Shown: positions 12,676-22,030, numbered from the stretch's first letter. The stretch is DNA of 64,000 nt from JAICYJ01 sp963797565 (GCA_963797565.1 CAWCPM010000002.1:1-64000); one strand, 5' to 3'. Notes: a model not told the origin generated them from the sequence alone. Numbers and translations: made by a program.

Positions 12676-13379
12676 TGCGGCCGCCACGACAGCCCCCCGT
12701 CGGCCGAGCGCTGGATCCGCCCAAGGCCCTCGATGTGCGAGGCCGACACCAGCACTCCGCGCTCCGCCATCTCGTCGAGCACGCGCACACGGGTGGCACG
12801 TGCCAGCACCGGGTCGGAATCGAAGGCGTGATCCCACTCCGGGTGCTGCACGTGCAGCGGATGGTGCACGACGTCGGCAAGATGGACGAGCTCGCCGTCC
12901 ACTTCCAGCAGCGAGTGCCCGCTGCGGTGACCGGGCGCAGAGCGCAGCGTGAGGCCGTCCGATGCCTCCTCGCCGTCGGCGATCCAGCTCAGCCGGCCCT
13001 CCGACGTGAGCTGCGCAACCACCCGCTCGCTGCCCGCGCTGGAGGGCTCGGCGCCGACAGGCGCCACAACCCGCACGTCCGGCAGCAGCAGACATCCTCC
13101 GCAGTGGTCGAAATCGAGGTGGGTCAGCACCACCAGGTCGATCAGATCCAGTGCACAGCCGGCCGCGGCCAGCGCGCCGGCGAGGTCGTCCCCGCTTCCC
13201 GGCCACTCGCCCACCAGCGGCCCCGAGCCGGCGTCGACGAGCACCGTCCCCGCCGCCCGGCGCAGCAGCAGCACGGTGCTGGGTACGTCCACGGTGCCGG
13301 CCAGCTCCCCCTCCGGTGCGAGCAGGGAGGGCTCCATCGGCAGCCATCCCACCGTCAGCAGCTGCGTGTCCGTGCTCAC
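12672..13379 (-). CDS. MBL-fold metallo-hydrolase
   Basis: This 235-residue protein has the metallo-beta-lactamase fold. The zinc motif reads THLDFDHCGG, a His-x-Asp-x-Asp-His variant, followed by APGHRSGHSLL, HLADVVHH and a C-terminal SASHIEGLG supplying further His ligands. It resembles quorum-quenching or lactonase-like and flavin-free MBL hydrolases, and the substrate cannot be assigned. The ATG overlaps the stop of the RemA-like gene by ATGA, and its own stop overlaps mpg. The set is therefore translationally coupled. Confidence 0.88.
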   Translation of the reverse strand: MSTDTQLLTVGWLPMEPSLLAPEGELAGTVDVPSTVLLLRRAAGTVLVDAGSGPLVGEWPGSGDDLAGALAAAGCALDLIDLVVLTHLDFDHCGGCLLLPDVRVVAPVGAEPSSAGSERVVAQLTSEGRLSWIADGEEASDGLTLRSAPGHRSGHSLLEVDGELVHLADVVHHPLHVQHPEWDHAFDSDPVLARATRVRVLDEMAERGVLVSASHIEGLGRIQRSADGGLSWRPQ

Positions 13380-13621
13380 TCGAACAACGACGTCTGTGGG
13401 CGCCGGCTGCGGCGGATCGCAGCATCGTCCGCCTGGGCCTGCTCCATGTCGGCCAGGATCGTGCGCTCCGTCCGGGACGCGATCAGCGGCTCCGCGATGC
13501 CCTCGACCCAGACGCGCGTGCGGCGGCCGTCACCGCGGTCTTCGCCGATCGGCTCCAGGGCGAAGATGCGGTCGGCCCGCGCATACTTGCCGTGCCCCAG
13601 GAAGACCATGGGCACCGCCAT
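13376..13621 (-). CDS. RemA-like / DUF370-like small protein
   Basis: This 81-residue protein reads VFLGHGKYARADRIFALEPI, then GRRTRVWVEG and PLIASRTERTILADM. The order (short N-terminal strand, RIxA, GRRTR, then a xAS-T-ERTIL helix) resembles the RemA regulators of extracellular matrix genes and the actinobacterial mihF-adjacent small proteins. That assignment is by eye only. It starts one base after the DegT stop and overlaps the MBL gene by 4 bases. A DNA-binding role would be inference. Confidence 0.7.
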   Translation of the reverse strand: MAVPMVFLGHGKYARADRIFALEPIGEDRGDGRRTRVWVEGIAEPLIASRTERTILADMEQAQADDAAIRRSRRPQTSLFE

Positions 13622-13622
13622 G

Positions 13623-14741
13623 TCAGGCCGGCGTCTCGAGCACCTCGCGCAGCGAGGCGCAGACGTGGTCGACGTCCTCGTCCTGCAGCTGGATGAAGAA
13701 CGGCAGCGCCAGCGTCGAGCGGCTGACCCGCTCCGTCACCGGAAGCATCCCCTCCCGCATGCCCAGGCTCCGGTACTCGGGCTGCAGATGGATGGCGGGC
13801 AGGTAGGGCCGCGTCGATATGCCGCGCGCCGCCATCGCCTCGATCACCGAAGCGCGGTCGATGTGCTCGGCCAGCCGCACGTGGTAGATGAACCAGCTGC
13901 GGGGATGGCGCCCCTCGTACGGCAGCTCCACGCCCTCGACGCCGGCCAGCTGCTGCCCGTAGCGGCGGGCCACCCGCGCCCGCTCGGCCAGCATGAACTC
14001 CAGTTTCTCCAGCTGGGCAAGCCCCACGGCCGCGGACATCTCATCCATCCTGAAGTTGAACCCGAGCCGCTGGTGCACCAGCCAGTCGCCGTTGTCCGAG
14101 CGCCCCTGGTTGACGATGCTGCGCAGCTCCCGCTCGACGTCGGGATCGTCGGTCGTGATCATCCCACCCTCGCCGGTGGTGATCTGCTTGTTCGGGTAGA
14201 AGCCGTAGACGGCGGGGTTGCCGAAGGCGCCCACCGGCCGGCCGTCCACGCTCGCGCCCAGCGCCTCGCAGGCGTCCTCTACCACCGGCAGGCCATGGCG
14301 CTCCGCGATCGCGTTGATGGCGCCGATGTCGCATGGGTAGCCGAAGATGTGCACCGGGAGGATCGCCCTGGTGCGCGGCGTGATGGCCGCCTCGACCGCC
14401 GCAGGGTCGACGTTGAACGTCTGCTCGTCGATGTCGGCGAAGACCGGCGTCGCGTGCTGGAACAGGATCACATTGGCCGACGCGACGAACGAGAACGATG
14501 ACGTGATCACCTCGTCGCCCGGCCCGACTCCCAGTCGCGCCAGGCTGGCGTGCAGGCCGGCCGTCCCGCTCGAGCAGGCGACCGCATAGGCGGTGCCGGC
14601 GATGTCGGCGAAGGCCTCCTCGAAGCGCCGGTACACCGGGCCCAGCGCCAGGTCGCCGGAGCGCAGCACGTCGAGCACGAGCTCCTCTTCGCGGCCGTCC
14701 AGGTACGGGCGCGCGAGCGGGATCTGGCGGACGGCAACCAT
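13623..14741 (-). CDS. DegT/DnrJ/EryC1/StrS family PLP aminotransferase
   Basis: This is a fold-type-I PLP enzyme acting on nucleotide sugars or related ketoses. The 372-residue protein shows the family pattern: SGTAGLHASLARLGVGPGDE phosphate-cup region, EDACEALGA with the PLP-ring Asp, and FYPNKQITTGEGG with the Schiff-base Lys. The C-terminal half contains FNFRMDEMSAAVGLAQL and substrate-arm residues. The ATG before VAVRQIPLA is 5 bases after the ilvE stop. No other sugar-nucleotide genes adjoin it except a distant rmlD-like gene at 34.8 kb, so the substrate is unknown. Confidence 0.93.
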   Translation of the reverse strand: MVAVRQIPLARPYLDGREEELVLDVLRSGDLALGPVYRRFEEAFADIAGTAYAVACSSGTAGLHASLARLGVGPGDEVITSSFSFVASANVILFQHATPVFADIDEQTFNVDPAAVEAAITPRTRAILPVHIFGYPCDIGAINAIAERHGLPVVEDACEALGASVDGRPVGAFGNPAVYGFYPNKQITTGEGGMITTDDPDVERELRSIVNQGRSDNGDWLVHQRLGFNFRMDEMSAAVGLAQLEKLEFMLAERARVARRYGQQLAGVEGVELPYEGRHPRSWFIYHVRLAEHIDRASVIEAMAARGISTRPYLPAIHLQPEYRSLGMREGMLPVTERVSRSTLALPFFIQLQDEDVDHVCASLREVLETPA

Positions 14742-14746
14742 CAGAC

Positions 14747-15676
14747 TCAGAGGCCCACCGGCGCCGTCGCCGGGTACTCGAGGAACTCTGCGAAGCGCTC
14801 GTCGCGGCCCTCGACGGTCGCGAAGAACACATCCTGGATCTGCTTGGTGATCGGGCCGCGGCCGCCGATCTCCTGGCCGTCCACCGATGCGATCGGCGTC
14901 ACCTCGGCGGCGGTGCCGCACAGGAAGGCCTCGTCGGCGAAGTAGAGGTCGGTTCGCACCAGCGTCGCCACGCGCACCTCGAAGCCGAGCGATTGCGCGA
15001 TCTGGATCACGCTCTCGCGGGTGATGCCCGGCAGGCAGGAATCGCTGGTGGGCGGCGTGTACAGCACGCCGTCGCGCGCCACGAACACGTTCTCGCCGGA
15101 GCCGTCGGCCACGAACCCCTGCTCGTTCAAGAGGATCGCCTCGTCGTAGCCGCTGCGCGTGGCCTCATGCTTGGCAAGCACCGAGTTGATGTACTGGCCG
15201 GAGGCTTTGGCAGCGGGCGGCATCGTGTTGGGCCCGTAGCGACGGAAGCTCGACACCTTGCAGCGGACGCCGGCCTCCAGCGCGTCCTCGCCCAGGTAGG
15301 CACCCCACGGCCACACCGCGATCGCCACGTCGACGGGGTTGTTGAGCGCGAACAGGCCCATCTCGCCGTAGCCGCGAAACACGATCGGCCGCACGTAGCA
15401 GGAGCCCACGCCGTTCATGGCGATCGTCTCGTGGATCGCCGCGGCCAGGTCGGCCGTGGACAGGCCCAGGTCCATCTCGTACAGCGCCGCGGAGCGCCGC
15501 AGGCGCTCCAGGTGCGCGTTCAGGCGGAACACGGCCGTGCCCTTCGGCGTCGCGTAGGCGCGGATTCCCTCGAACACGCCGGTGCCGTAGTGCAGCGCGT
15601 GCGTCAGGACGTGGACCTGGGCATCGTCCCACGGTATGAAACTCCCGTTACGCCAGATCTTCTCCGTCGCCTGCAT
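14747..15676 (-). CDS. ilvE: Branched-chain amino acid aminotransferase
   Basis: IlvE performs the last step of Leu, Ile and Val synthesis and the first of their breakdown. The 309-residue fold-type-IV PLP enzyme carries ALHYGTGVFEGIRAY, PIVFRGYGEMG, the catalytic Lys within AAKASGQYINSVLAK, and GSGENVF and GITRESVI in the phosphate-binding region. Length matches the family and the start is an ATG. It is followed by the DegT aminotransferase and preceded by serA 62 bases away on the same strand. Confidence 0.95.
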   Translation of the reverse strand: MQATEKIWRNGSFIPWDDAQVHVLTHALHYGTGVFEGIRAYATPKGTAVFRLNAHLERLRRSAALYEMDLGLSTADLAAAIHETIAMNGVGSCYVRPIVFRGYGEMGLFALNNPVDVAIAVWPWGAYLGEDALEAGVRCKVSSFRRYGPNTMPPAAKASGQYINSVLAKHEATRSGYDEAILLNEQGFVADGSGENVFVARDGVLYTPPTSDSCLPGITRESVIQIAQSLGFEVRVATLVRTDLYFADEAFLCGTAAEVTPIASVDGQEIGGRGPITKQIQDVFFATVEGRDERFAEFLEYPATAPVGL

Positions 15677-15738
15677 CGGCCCGTCCTTTTCGTCCGCGGA
15701 TGTGGTCTGATGCTACCGGACGCCGCGGGCGCCTGGAG

Positions 15739-17370
15739 TCAGAGGGCGGTCAGCGATACCACCCGCACGGAGTGGATTCCGGCCTCGCCGCGCAGCCGCT
15801 CGAGCACGTGCGGCTCGGGCGGCGTGTCCACCGAGAGCACCATCACCGCCTCCTCGCCGCGGACGTTTCGCGACACGTTCATGTTGGCGATGTTCGCTCC
15901 CTCCTCGCCCAGCAGCGTGCCGACGCGACCGATCATGCCGGGCCGGTCGTCGTTCAGCATCACCACCATGTGCGAGTCCAGTTCGATCTCGACCTGGTAG
16001 GGATGCACCCCCACCAGCCAGGGTCGGTCGTCGCGGCCGATGGTGGTGCCGGACACGGTGTCGCCGGGCAGCGTGGCCACGCTCACCAGGTTGGTGAAGT
16101 GCCCGGTGGACGGCTGCGCGGACTCGACCACGTGGATCCCCATGCCGTCGGCCAGCGCCCGCGAGTTGACCAGGTTCACCTGCTCGTCCACGTGGCCCGC
16201 GAACGCGCCGGCCAGCGCCGCCGACGTCAGCAGCCGCGTGTCGTACTCGGCCAGCGAACCCGAACAGCTCACCTCGACCCGGTCGAACCCGCCGCCGCTG
16301 AGCCCGGCCGCCAGCCGCCCGAGCTTGAACGCCAGCGGCACGAACGGCCCCATCACCTCCATGTCCTCGGCCCGTCCCAGCGGGATGTTGACGGCGTTCG
16401 AGACGAACTCGCCGCAAAGGGCTGCCACCACCTGCTCGGCCACGATCACGCCTGCGCGGTCCTGCGCCTCCTGCGTGGAGGCGCCCAGGTGGGGCGTCAC
16501 CACCACGTTCGGCAGGGTCAGGATCTCGCCCTCGGTGTAGGGCTCGGTCGGGAACACGTCCAGCGCCGCGGCCGCCACCCGGCCGTCCTTGAGCGCCGCC
16601 ACCAGCGCGTCAAGGTCGATCAGGTCGCCGCGTGCGGCGTTCACGATGCGCACGCCGGGCTGCATCAGACCGATCGTCTCGTCCCGGATCAGGTGGTGCG
16701 TGTCGGCCGTCAGCGGAGCGTGCAGCGAGATGAACTCGGCGCCGGCCAGCACCTCCTCGAGCGTGGAGTGCGTGACCTGTGCTTCCCGGAAGCGCTCCGG
16801 CGTGACGAACGGGTCGTGTGCGATCACCTGCATGCCGAGGCCGCGGGCGCGGGCGGCGACCAGCTGGCCGATCCGCCCGAAGCCGAGCACGCCCAGCGTC
16901 TTGCCGCACAGCTCCACGCCTCCGAAGCGCGAGCGCTCCCAGCGGCCGTCCACCAGGGCCCCGTGTGCCTGCGGGATGTTGCGCGCCAGCGCCAGCAGCA
17001 GCCCGATCGCGTGCTCCGCGGCGGACACCATGTTCGAGCCGGGTGCGTTGGCCACGATGATGCCGCGCCGCGTTGCCTCGTCCACGTCCACGTTGTCGAC
17101 CCCGGTGCCTGCCCGCCCCACCACCTTCAGCCGCGTTGCGCACCCCAGCACGCCGGCGTCGACGCGGGTCTTGCTGCGCACGATCAGCGCGTCGTAGTCG
17201 CTGATCCGGTCGCACAGCTGATCCGCCGAGATGTCCAGCTCGACGTCCACGTCGAAGCGGTCGGACAGGAGCTCGACGCCGGACTGGGCGATCTGCTCCG
17301 TGATCAGCACACGGGCGCGGTCGGTGCTTCGTCGCACGGCCGGCCGGGACGGCTGGGCGAGCTCAGACAC
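15739..17370 (-). CDS. serA: D-3-phosphoglycerate dehydrogenase
   Basis: SerA oxidises 3-phosphoglycerate to 3-phosphohydroxypyruvate, the first step of serine synthesis. The 543-residue protein has the long form. The catalytic and NAD domains carry VVGRAGTGVDNVD, GVLGFGRIGQ, NAARGDLIDL with the catalytic Arg, and TPHLGAST with the catalytic His. These are followed by an intervening (ASB) domain and a C-terminal ACT domain (MVVMLNDDRPGMIGRVGTLLGE), which in this family binds serine for feedback inhibition. GTG start at 17370, overlapping the upstream aminotransferase gene by 8 bases. Confidence 0.96.
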   Translation of the reverse strand: MSELAQPSRPAVRRSTDRARVLITEQIAQSGVELLSDRFDVDVELDISADQLCDRISDYDALIVRSKTRVDAGVLGCATRLKVVGRAGTGVDNVDVDEATRRGIIVANAPGSNMVSAAEHAIGLLLALARNIPQAHGALVDGRWERSRFGGVELCGKTLGVLGFGRIGQLVAARARGLGMQVIAHDPFVTPERFREAQVTHSTLEEVLAGAEFISLHAPLTADTHHLIRDETIGLMQPGVRIVNAARGDLIDLDALVAALKDGRVAAAALDVFPTEPYTEGEILTLPNVVVTPHLGASTQEAQDRAGVIVAEQVVAALCGEFVSNAVNIPLGRAEDMEVMGPFVPLAFKLGRLAAGLSGGGFDRVEVSCSGSLAEYDTRLLTSAALAGAFAGHVDEQVNLVNSRALADGMGIHVVESAQPSTGHFTNLVSVATLPGDTVSGTTIGRDDRPWLVGVHPYQVEIELDSHMVVMLNDDRPGMIGRVGTLLGEEGANIANMNVSRNVRGEEAVMVLSVDTPPEPHVLERLRGEAGIHSVRVVSLTAL

Positions 17371-18517
17371 GGCTGGTCTCGAGCTGCGCGAACACCTCCA
17401 CCGCCCGCGCCGCTCCGGCGCCTGGGGTCGGCGCCCGGTAGCCGAGGTCGCCCAGCACCAGCTCCAGCGCCGACAGCGCGGTGATGATGTCGAACCGGTT
17501 CATGTAGCCCATGTGGCCGATCCGGATCACCTTGCCGCGCAGCCGGCCGTGGCCACCCGCCAGCACGACGCCGAAGCGATCACGCAGCAGCCCGTACACC
17601 TCCTGGCCGTCGACGCCATCGGGCATCTGCACGGCGGTCACCATCGACGAGCTGTCGTCGTCCGGGGAGAACAGCTCCAGTCCGAGCGCCTTCGCGCCCT
17701 CGCGGGTGGCGCGGCCCAGCAGCCGGTTGCGCGCCCACACGTTCTCGGGGCCGTCGGCCTCGATCATGGCCAGCGCCGCATTCAGCCCGGCGACCAGCGT
17801 GATGGGTGGTGTGAACGGGGTCTGCACCTTCTCTTGCGAGTCCCGCGTGACCCGCCAGTCCAGCGTGAAGCGCGGAAGCGCCGCCCGCTCGGAGATCGCC
17901 CAGGCGCGCTCCGACGCCGCCACGAAGGCGAGCCCCGGCGGTGTCATCAGTGCCTTCTGGGAACCGGAGACGACCACGTCGACGCCCCACTCGTCCATCG
18001 CGAGCTCGACGCCGCCCAGGCTGGAGACGGCGTCCACCACCAGCAGCGCCCCGGTCGGGCGCAGCGCCTCGGCGATGGCGCGGACGTCGTGCACCACGCC
18101 CGTCGAGGTCTCGGAGTGGGTGATGTAGACCGCGACCGCACCATGAGCCTGCCCGGCCACCGCCGCGGGGTCGAGCGCCTCGCCCCAGGGCTGAGCATGG
18201 ATGCGGGGCTCGATGCCGTAGGCGCGCGCGATCTTCGTCCAGCGATCGCCGAAGTTGCCGGCCGACGCGACCAGGACGTCCTCGCCCGGGGACAGCAGGT
18301 TGGCCACGGCCGACTCCATCGCCGACGTGCCGGAGCCGGCGAACAGCAGCACCTCCTGCTCGGTCGCAAAGGCGCGCCTCAGCTGCGCCAGCGTCTGCTC
18401 CAGCAGCACCTTGAAATCTGGACTGCGGTGGTGGATCAGGGGCCGGGCCATGGCGGCCGCCACCTCGGGCGGCACCGGCGTCGGGCCGGGCGTGATCAGG
18501 TAGGTCCGCTCAGGCAC
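17363..18517 (-). CDS. Class-V aminotransferase (serine/alanine-glyoxylate or phosphoserine type)
   Basis: This 384-residue PLP enzyme of the AGXT/serine-pyruvate family starts with the typical ITPGPTPVPPEV. It contains HRSPDF, GSGTSAMESA for phosphate binding, VVDAVSSLGG, and the Schiff-base Lys in SGSQKALMTPPG. The C-terminus reads GHGRLRGKVIRIGHMG. GTG start. It overlaps serA by 8 bases, and no SerC-type gene is seen nearby. It may therefore act as the phosphoserine aminotransferase partner of SerA, as some archaeal AGXT-like enzymes do. A glyoxylate or photorespiratory-type role is the alternative. Confidence 0.9.
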   Translation of the reverse strand: MPERTYLITPGPTPVPPEVAAAMARPLIHHRSPDFKVLLEQTLAQLRRAFATEQEVLLFAGSGTSAMESAVANLLSPGEDVLVASAGNFGDRWTKIARAYGIEPRIHAQPWGEALDPAAVAGQAHGAVAVYITHSETSTGVVHDVRAIAEALRPTGALLVVDAVSSLGGVELAMDEWGVDVVVSGSQKALMTPPGLAFVAASERAWAISERAALPRFTLDWRVTRDSQEKVQTPFTPPITLVAGLNAALAMIEADGPENVWARNRLLGRATREGAKALGLELFSPDDDSSSMVTAVQMPDGVDGQEVYGLLRDRFGVVLAGGHGRLRGKVIRIGHMGYMNRFDIITALSALELVLGDLGYRAPTPGAGAARAVEVFAQLETSRV

Positions 18518-18554
18518 GGCCGGAGTCTAGATGCAGTGTTCCTGAATCGCCGCG

Positions 18555-19970
18555 CTACAGCTTCGAGCGCAGCAGCTCCTGCACCTGACGGGCGTCGGCG
18601 CGGCCCTGGGAGCGCTTCATGACCTGACCCACCAGCGCGTTGATGACGCCGTCCTTGCCGCTTCGGAACTGCTCGACGAAGGCCGGGTTTTCGGCGATCA
18701 CCTCGTCCACCATCGCCTCCAGCTCGCCGCTGTCGCCGATCGACGCGAGACCGTGGCGCTCTACCAGCTCGGCCGGGTCGGCGGCGGGTTCGGCGACCAG
18801 CAGCTCGTACACCTGCCTGGCGATGCTGTTGGTGATGGTGCCGCCGGCGATCAGGCCGATCAGTGACCCCAGCGTCGCGGCCGGCACGGTGTCGACCGGC
18901 GCCGGGCGCGTGTTCAGAATCCAGTCGGCCGCGGACTTGGCATCGGCCGATGCCGCCACCGCCTCGAAGTAGTCCGCGAGGCGCGGCTCGGCGTTGAGGT
19001 CGGTCGCGTAGGCGGGCGGCAGGCCGTGCTGCGAGGCGAACCGCTCGATGCGCGCCGCCGGCAGCTCCGGCAGCCCGTCGCGCAACCGCTCGATCAGCTC
19101 CGGCGAGGGCGCCAGCGGCACCAGGTCAGGCTCCGGGAAGTAGCGGTAGTCGTGCGCCTCCTCCTTGGAGCGCAGCGACCGCAGCGCCTTCGTGCCCGGG
19201 TCGTAGTGAAGCGTCTCCTGCACCACCTGGAGCCCGCGCTCCAGCAGGTCGACCTGGCGCCGGATCTCGGCCGCCATCCCGTCGCCCAGGAACTTGAACG
19301 AGTTCATGTTCTTGAGCTCGGTCTTGGTGCCGAACTCGCTGCTTCCGGCCGGCCGCACCGACACGTTGGCATCGCACCGCAGCGACCCCTTCTCCATGTC
19401 GCAGTCGGATACGCCGATCGTCTGCAGGGTGTTCTTCAGGAGCGCCAGGAAGGCCAGGGCCTGTTCGGGTGACCGCAGGTCGGGCTCGGTCACGATCTCG
19501 ACCAGCGGCGTACCACAGCGGTTGAAGTCGACCAGCGAGTACTCGGCGCCGCCGATGCGGCCGGCCTCGCCGCCGCTGTGGACGAGCTTGGCGGCGTCCT
19601 CCTCGAGGTGCGCGCGGGTGATGCCGACCCTCCCGCCGTCCACGTCGAGATGGCCCTCCAGGCAGATCGGCTGGTCGTACTGGCTGATCTGATAGGCCTT
19701 GGGGCTGTCCGGGTAGAAGTAGTTCTTGCGGTGGAACACGCTGCGCTCGGCGATCCCGCAGTTCAGCGCCAGGCCGATCTCGATCGCCTTCTCGACCGCA
19801 CCCTGGTTGACCACCGGCAGCACGCCCGGGTGGCCCAGGCAGAGCGGGCAGGTGAACGTGTTGGGCTCGGCCCCGAAGTGGGTCTCACAGGCGCAGAACA
19901 TCTTGGTGGCGGTGTTCAGCTGGACGTGGATCTCCAGCCCGATCACGGCCTCCCAGGCGGTCTCGCTCAT
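18555..19970 (-). CDS. gatB: Aspartyl/glutamyl-tRNA(Asn/Gln) amidotransferase subunit B
   Basis: GatB is the kinase and amidation subunit of the GatCAB complex, which converts Glu-tRNA-Gln and/or Asp-tRNA-Asn to the amides. The 471-residue protein starts AWEAVIGLEIHVQLNT and has the zinc Cys motif CPLCLGHPG. It contains RKNYFYPDSPKAYQISQYD and DFNRCGTPLVEIVTEPDL, and ends with the YqeY-like tail domain. ATG start overlaps the gatA stop by ATGA. It is the last gene of gatC-gatA-gatB. Confidence 0.97.
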   Translation of the reverse strand: MSETAWEAVIGLEIHVQLNTATKMFCACETHFGAEPNTFTCPLCLGHPGVLPVVNQGAVEKAIEIGLALNCGIAERSVFHRKNYFYPDSPKAYQISQYDQPICLEGHLDVDGGRVGITRAHLEEDAAKLVHSGGEAGRIGGAEYSLVDFNRCGTPLVEIVTEPDLRSPEQALAFLALLKNTLQTIGVSDCDMEKGSLRCDANVSVRPAGSSEFGTKTELKNMNSFKFLGDGMAAEIRRQVDLLERGLQVVQETLHYDPGTKALRSLRSKEEAHDYRYFPEPDLVPLAPSPELIERLRDGLPELPAARIERFASQHGLPPAYATDLNAEPRLADYFEAVAASADAKSAADWILNTRPAPVDTVPAATLGSLIGLIAGGTITNSIARQVYELLVAEPAADPAELVERHGLASIGDSGELEAMVDEVIAENPAFVEQFRSGKDGVINALVGQVMKRSQGRADARQVQELLRSKL

Positions 19971-21427
19971 CCCGCGGCCCTCATCGCAGCCGGCACCGGG
20001 TCAAACCCGATCGCACCCTCGAGCGCGTGCGCGGCGGCCAGTATCCGGTTCTCCGAATAGGCCGGGCCGATCAGCTGCAGGCCCACCGGCAGCCCCTCCG
20101 AGAGTCCGCAGGGCAGCGAGATGCCCGGCAGGCCGGCCAGGTTCACCGGCACCGTCAGCAGGTCACACGCATACATCGCCCAGGGATCGTCGATCCGCTC
20201 GCCGATCGGGAACGCCACCGTCGGTGACGACGGCGTGGCGATCAGGTCGACGTCGGCGAACGCCTGGTCGAACTCGCGCCGGATCAGCGTGCGCACCCGC
20301 TGGGCGGTGCCGTAGTAGGCGTCGTAGTAGCCGGCCGAGAGCACATACGTGCCGAGCATGATGCGGCGCTTGACCTCGGCACCGAACCCGCTCGAGCGCG
20401 TTCGCCCGTACATCTCGACGATCGTGTCGCCCGGCTCCTCGAGCCGCAGGCCGTAGCGCACCCCGTCGAACCGGGCCAGGTTGGCCGAGGCCTCGGCAGG
20501 GGCGATCAGGTAGTAGGCGGGCAGGGCGTGGACGGCCGTCGGCAGCGTGATCTCGCGCACGGTGGCTCCCAGGTGCTGCGCATGCTCCAGCGAGCGGTCG
20601 AAGGCCTCGCGCACACCCGGCTCCACGCCCTGGGCGAGCAGGTCGGTGGGCACCCCGATGGTCACCCCGCTCAGGTCGTCACGCTCCGGCACGGCGATCG
20701 GCTCCGGCAGCTCCACGGAGGTCGAGTCGCAGTGATCCCGGCCGGCGATCACCTGCAGCGCCAGCGCTGCGTCGCGTACGGTCAGGGCGAACGGCCCGAT
20801 CTGGTCGAGCGAGCTGCCGAACGCGATCAGGCCGTGGCGCGAGACGGCGCCGTACGTGGGCTTCATGCCGACCACCCCGCAGAGCGCCGCGGGCTGCCGG
20901 ATCGAGCCGCCGGTGTCGGTGCCCAGCGCTAGCGGCGCCAGGCCCGCGGCCACGGCCGCCGCCGAACCGCCGCTGGACCCGCCCGGCACCATGCGCGGGT
21001 CCCACGGGTTGTGCGTGGGGCCGAAGGCGGAGTGCTCCGTGGACGAGCCCATCGCGAACTCGTCCATGTTGGTCTTGCCGAGCGGTATCAACCCGGCCGC
21101 GCGGGCGCGGGTGACGACGCCGGCGTCATACAGCGGCCGGTGCCCCTCCAGGATGCGGGAGCCGGCCGTGGTCTCCTCGCCCCGCACGCAGAGGATGTCC
21201 TTGAGCGCGATCGGGACGCCCTGCAGGCCACTGCGACCCTCACCGTCGAACCGCGCGGCCTGCTCGCGAGCGGCGTCCGCTCGCGTGCGCAGGAAGCAGT
21301 TGAGCTCGCCGTCCTGCTGCTCGATGCGGGCCAGGTAGGCGTCCACCAGCTCAACGCACGACACGTCACCGGCGTCGAGCAGCGCCATGCAGCCTTCGGC
21401 GGTGAGACCGAGGGTGTCCGGGCTCAT
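19967..21427 (-). CDS. gatA: Aspartyl/glutamyl-tRNA(Asn/Gln) amidotransferase subunit A
   Basis: GatA releases ammonia from glutamine for GatB. The 486-residue amidase-signature protein has the Ser-cisSer-Lys triad region: the Lys in PIALKDILC, and the Ser residues in MVPGGSSGGSAAAVA and TDTGGSIRQPA. Length is standard. It overlaps gatC by 4 bases upstream and gatB by 4 bases downstream, indicating tight coupling of the three subunits. Confidence 0.97.
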   Translation of the reverse strand: MSPDTLGLTAEGCMALLDAGDVSCVELVDAYLARIEQQDGELNCFLRTRADAAREQAARFDGEGRSGLQGVPIALKDILCVRGEETTAGSRILEGHRPLYDAGVVTRARAAGLIPLGKTNMDEFAMGSSTEHSAFGPTHNPWDPRMVPGGSSGGSAAAVAAGLAPLALGTDTGGSIRQPAALCGVVGMKPTYGAVSRHGLIAFGSSLDQIGPFALTVRDAALALQVIAGRDHCDSTSVELPEPIAVPERDDLSGVTIGVPTDLLAQGVEPGVREAFDRSLEHAQHLGATVREITLPTAVHALPAYYLIAPAEASANLARFDGVRYGLRLEEPGDTIVEMYGRTRSSGFGAEVKRRIMLGTYVLSAGYYDAYYGTAQRVRTLIRREFDQAFADVDLIATPSSPTVAFPIGERIDDPWAMYACDLLTVPVNLAGLPGISLPCGLSEGLPVGLQLIGPAYSENRILAAAHALEGAIGFDPVPAAMRAAG

Positions 21428-21708
21428 GAGGTCGGAGGTACCCGGAACGCGCCATCCTGCGCGGCCGGGGCGTTGGCGAGCACCTCGTCGCGCGGCCAGC
21501 TGGGACGTGACCGGTCGGGCCGCGTCACGTTCTCGACCTCGAGCGCGTGCGCGGTCGGCGGCACGCCCTCCAGGTCAAGGGCGGCCAGGGCGTCGACGTG
21601 GCCGAGGATCCCGGACAGCTGCTCCGACATGCGCGCCACCTCGTCATCGCTCAGCGAGAGGTTGGCGAGCCGCGCCACGTGCAGCACGTCGTCGGAGGAG
21701 ATGGCCAT
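21424..21708 (-). CDS. gatC: Aspartyl/glutamyl-tRNA(Asn/Gln) amidotransferase subunit C
   Basis: GatC is the small stabilising subunit of GatCAB. The 94-residue protein has the pattern VLHVARLANLSLSDDEV, then an amphipathic helix (MSEQLSGILGHVDALAALD) and VPPTAHALEVENVTRPD. The start is an ATG at 21708, and the stop overlaps the gatA start by ATGA. Confidence 0.94.
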   Translation of the reverse strand: MAISSDDVLHVARLANLSLSDDEVARMSEQLSGILGHVDALAALDLEGVPPTAHALEVENVTRPDRSRPSWPRDEVLANAPAAQDGAFRVPPTS

Positions 21709-21733
21709 CGATCGAGAGGATAGACGACCGTCA

Positions 21734-21759
21734 GGCGCCGGATCCCAAGGTCCGGCGCC
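21734..21759 (-). terminator. Hairpin between csp and gatC
   Basis: A perfect 9-bp inverted repeat (GGCGCCGGA / TCCGGCGCC) with an 8-nt loop follows the cold-shock gene stop. There is no U-run, so a factor-dependent or mRNA-stabilising hairpin is as likely as an intrinsic terminator. Confidence 0.5.
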
Positions 21760-21772
21760 CTCGACGGCTTCG

Positions 21773-21976
21773 CTATCCGATCGGGCGGACTGCGCTGGCC
21801 TGCAGCCCCTTGTTCCCCTGCGCGACCTCGAACTCGACCCGTTGACCTTCGGCCAGGCTCTTGTAGCCGTCGCCCTGGATCTCCGAGAAGTGCACGAACA
21901 CGTCCTCACCGCCGTCCTGCTGGATGAAGCCGTAACCCTTTTCGTTGCTGAACCACTTGACCGTACCTTCTGCCAA
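21773..21976 (-). CDS. Cold-shock domain protein
   Basis: This 67-residue single OB-fold protein is an RNA chaperone. It has RNP1 (KGYGFI), RNP2 (DVFVHF) and the usual GTVKWF start. It begins at a TTG preceded by a strong GAGGAGGA ribosome-binding site. Its own promoter is visible upstream, and it has a leader of about 50 nt, as expected of csp genes. Confidence 0.96.
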   Translation of the reverse strand: MAEGTVKWFSNEKGYGFIQQDGGEDVFVHFSEIQGDGYKSLAEGQRVEFEVAQGNKGLQASAVRPIG

Positions 21977-22030
21977 CCTAGGTCCTCCTCGACCAGCGGA
22001 CCGGTATGGACCGCTTTGCTGAATCGCGCG

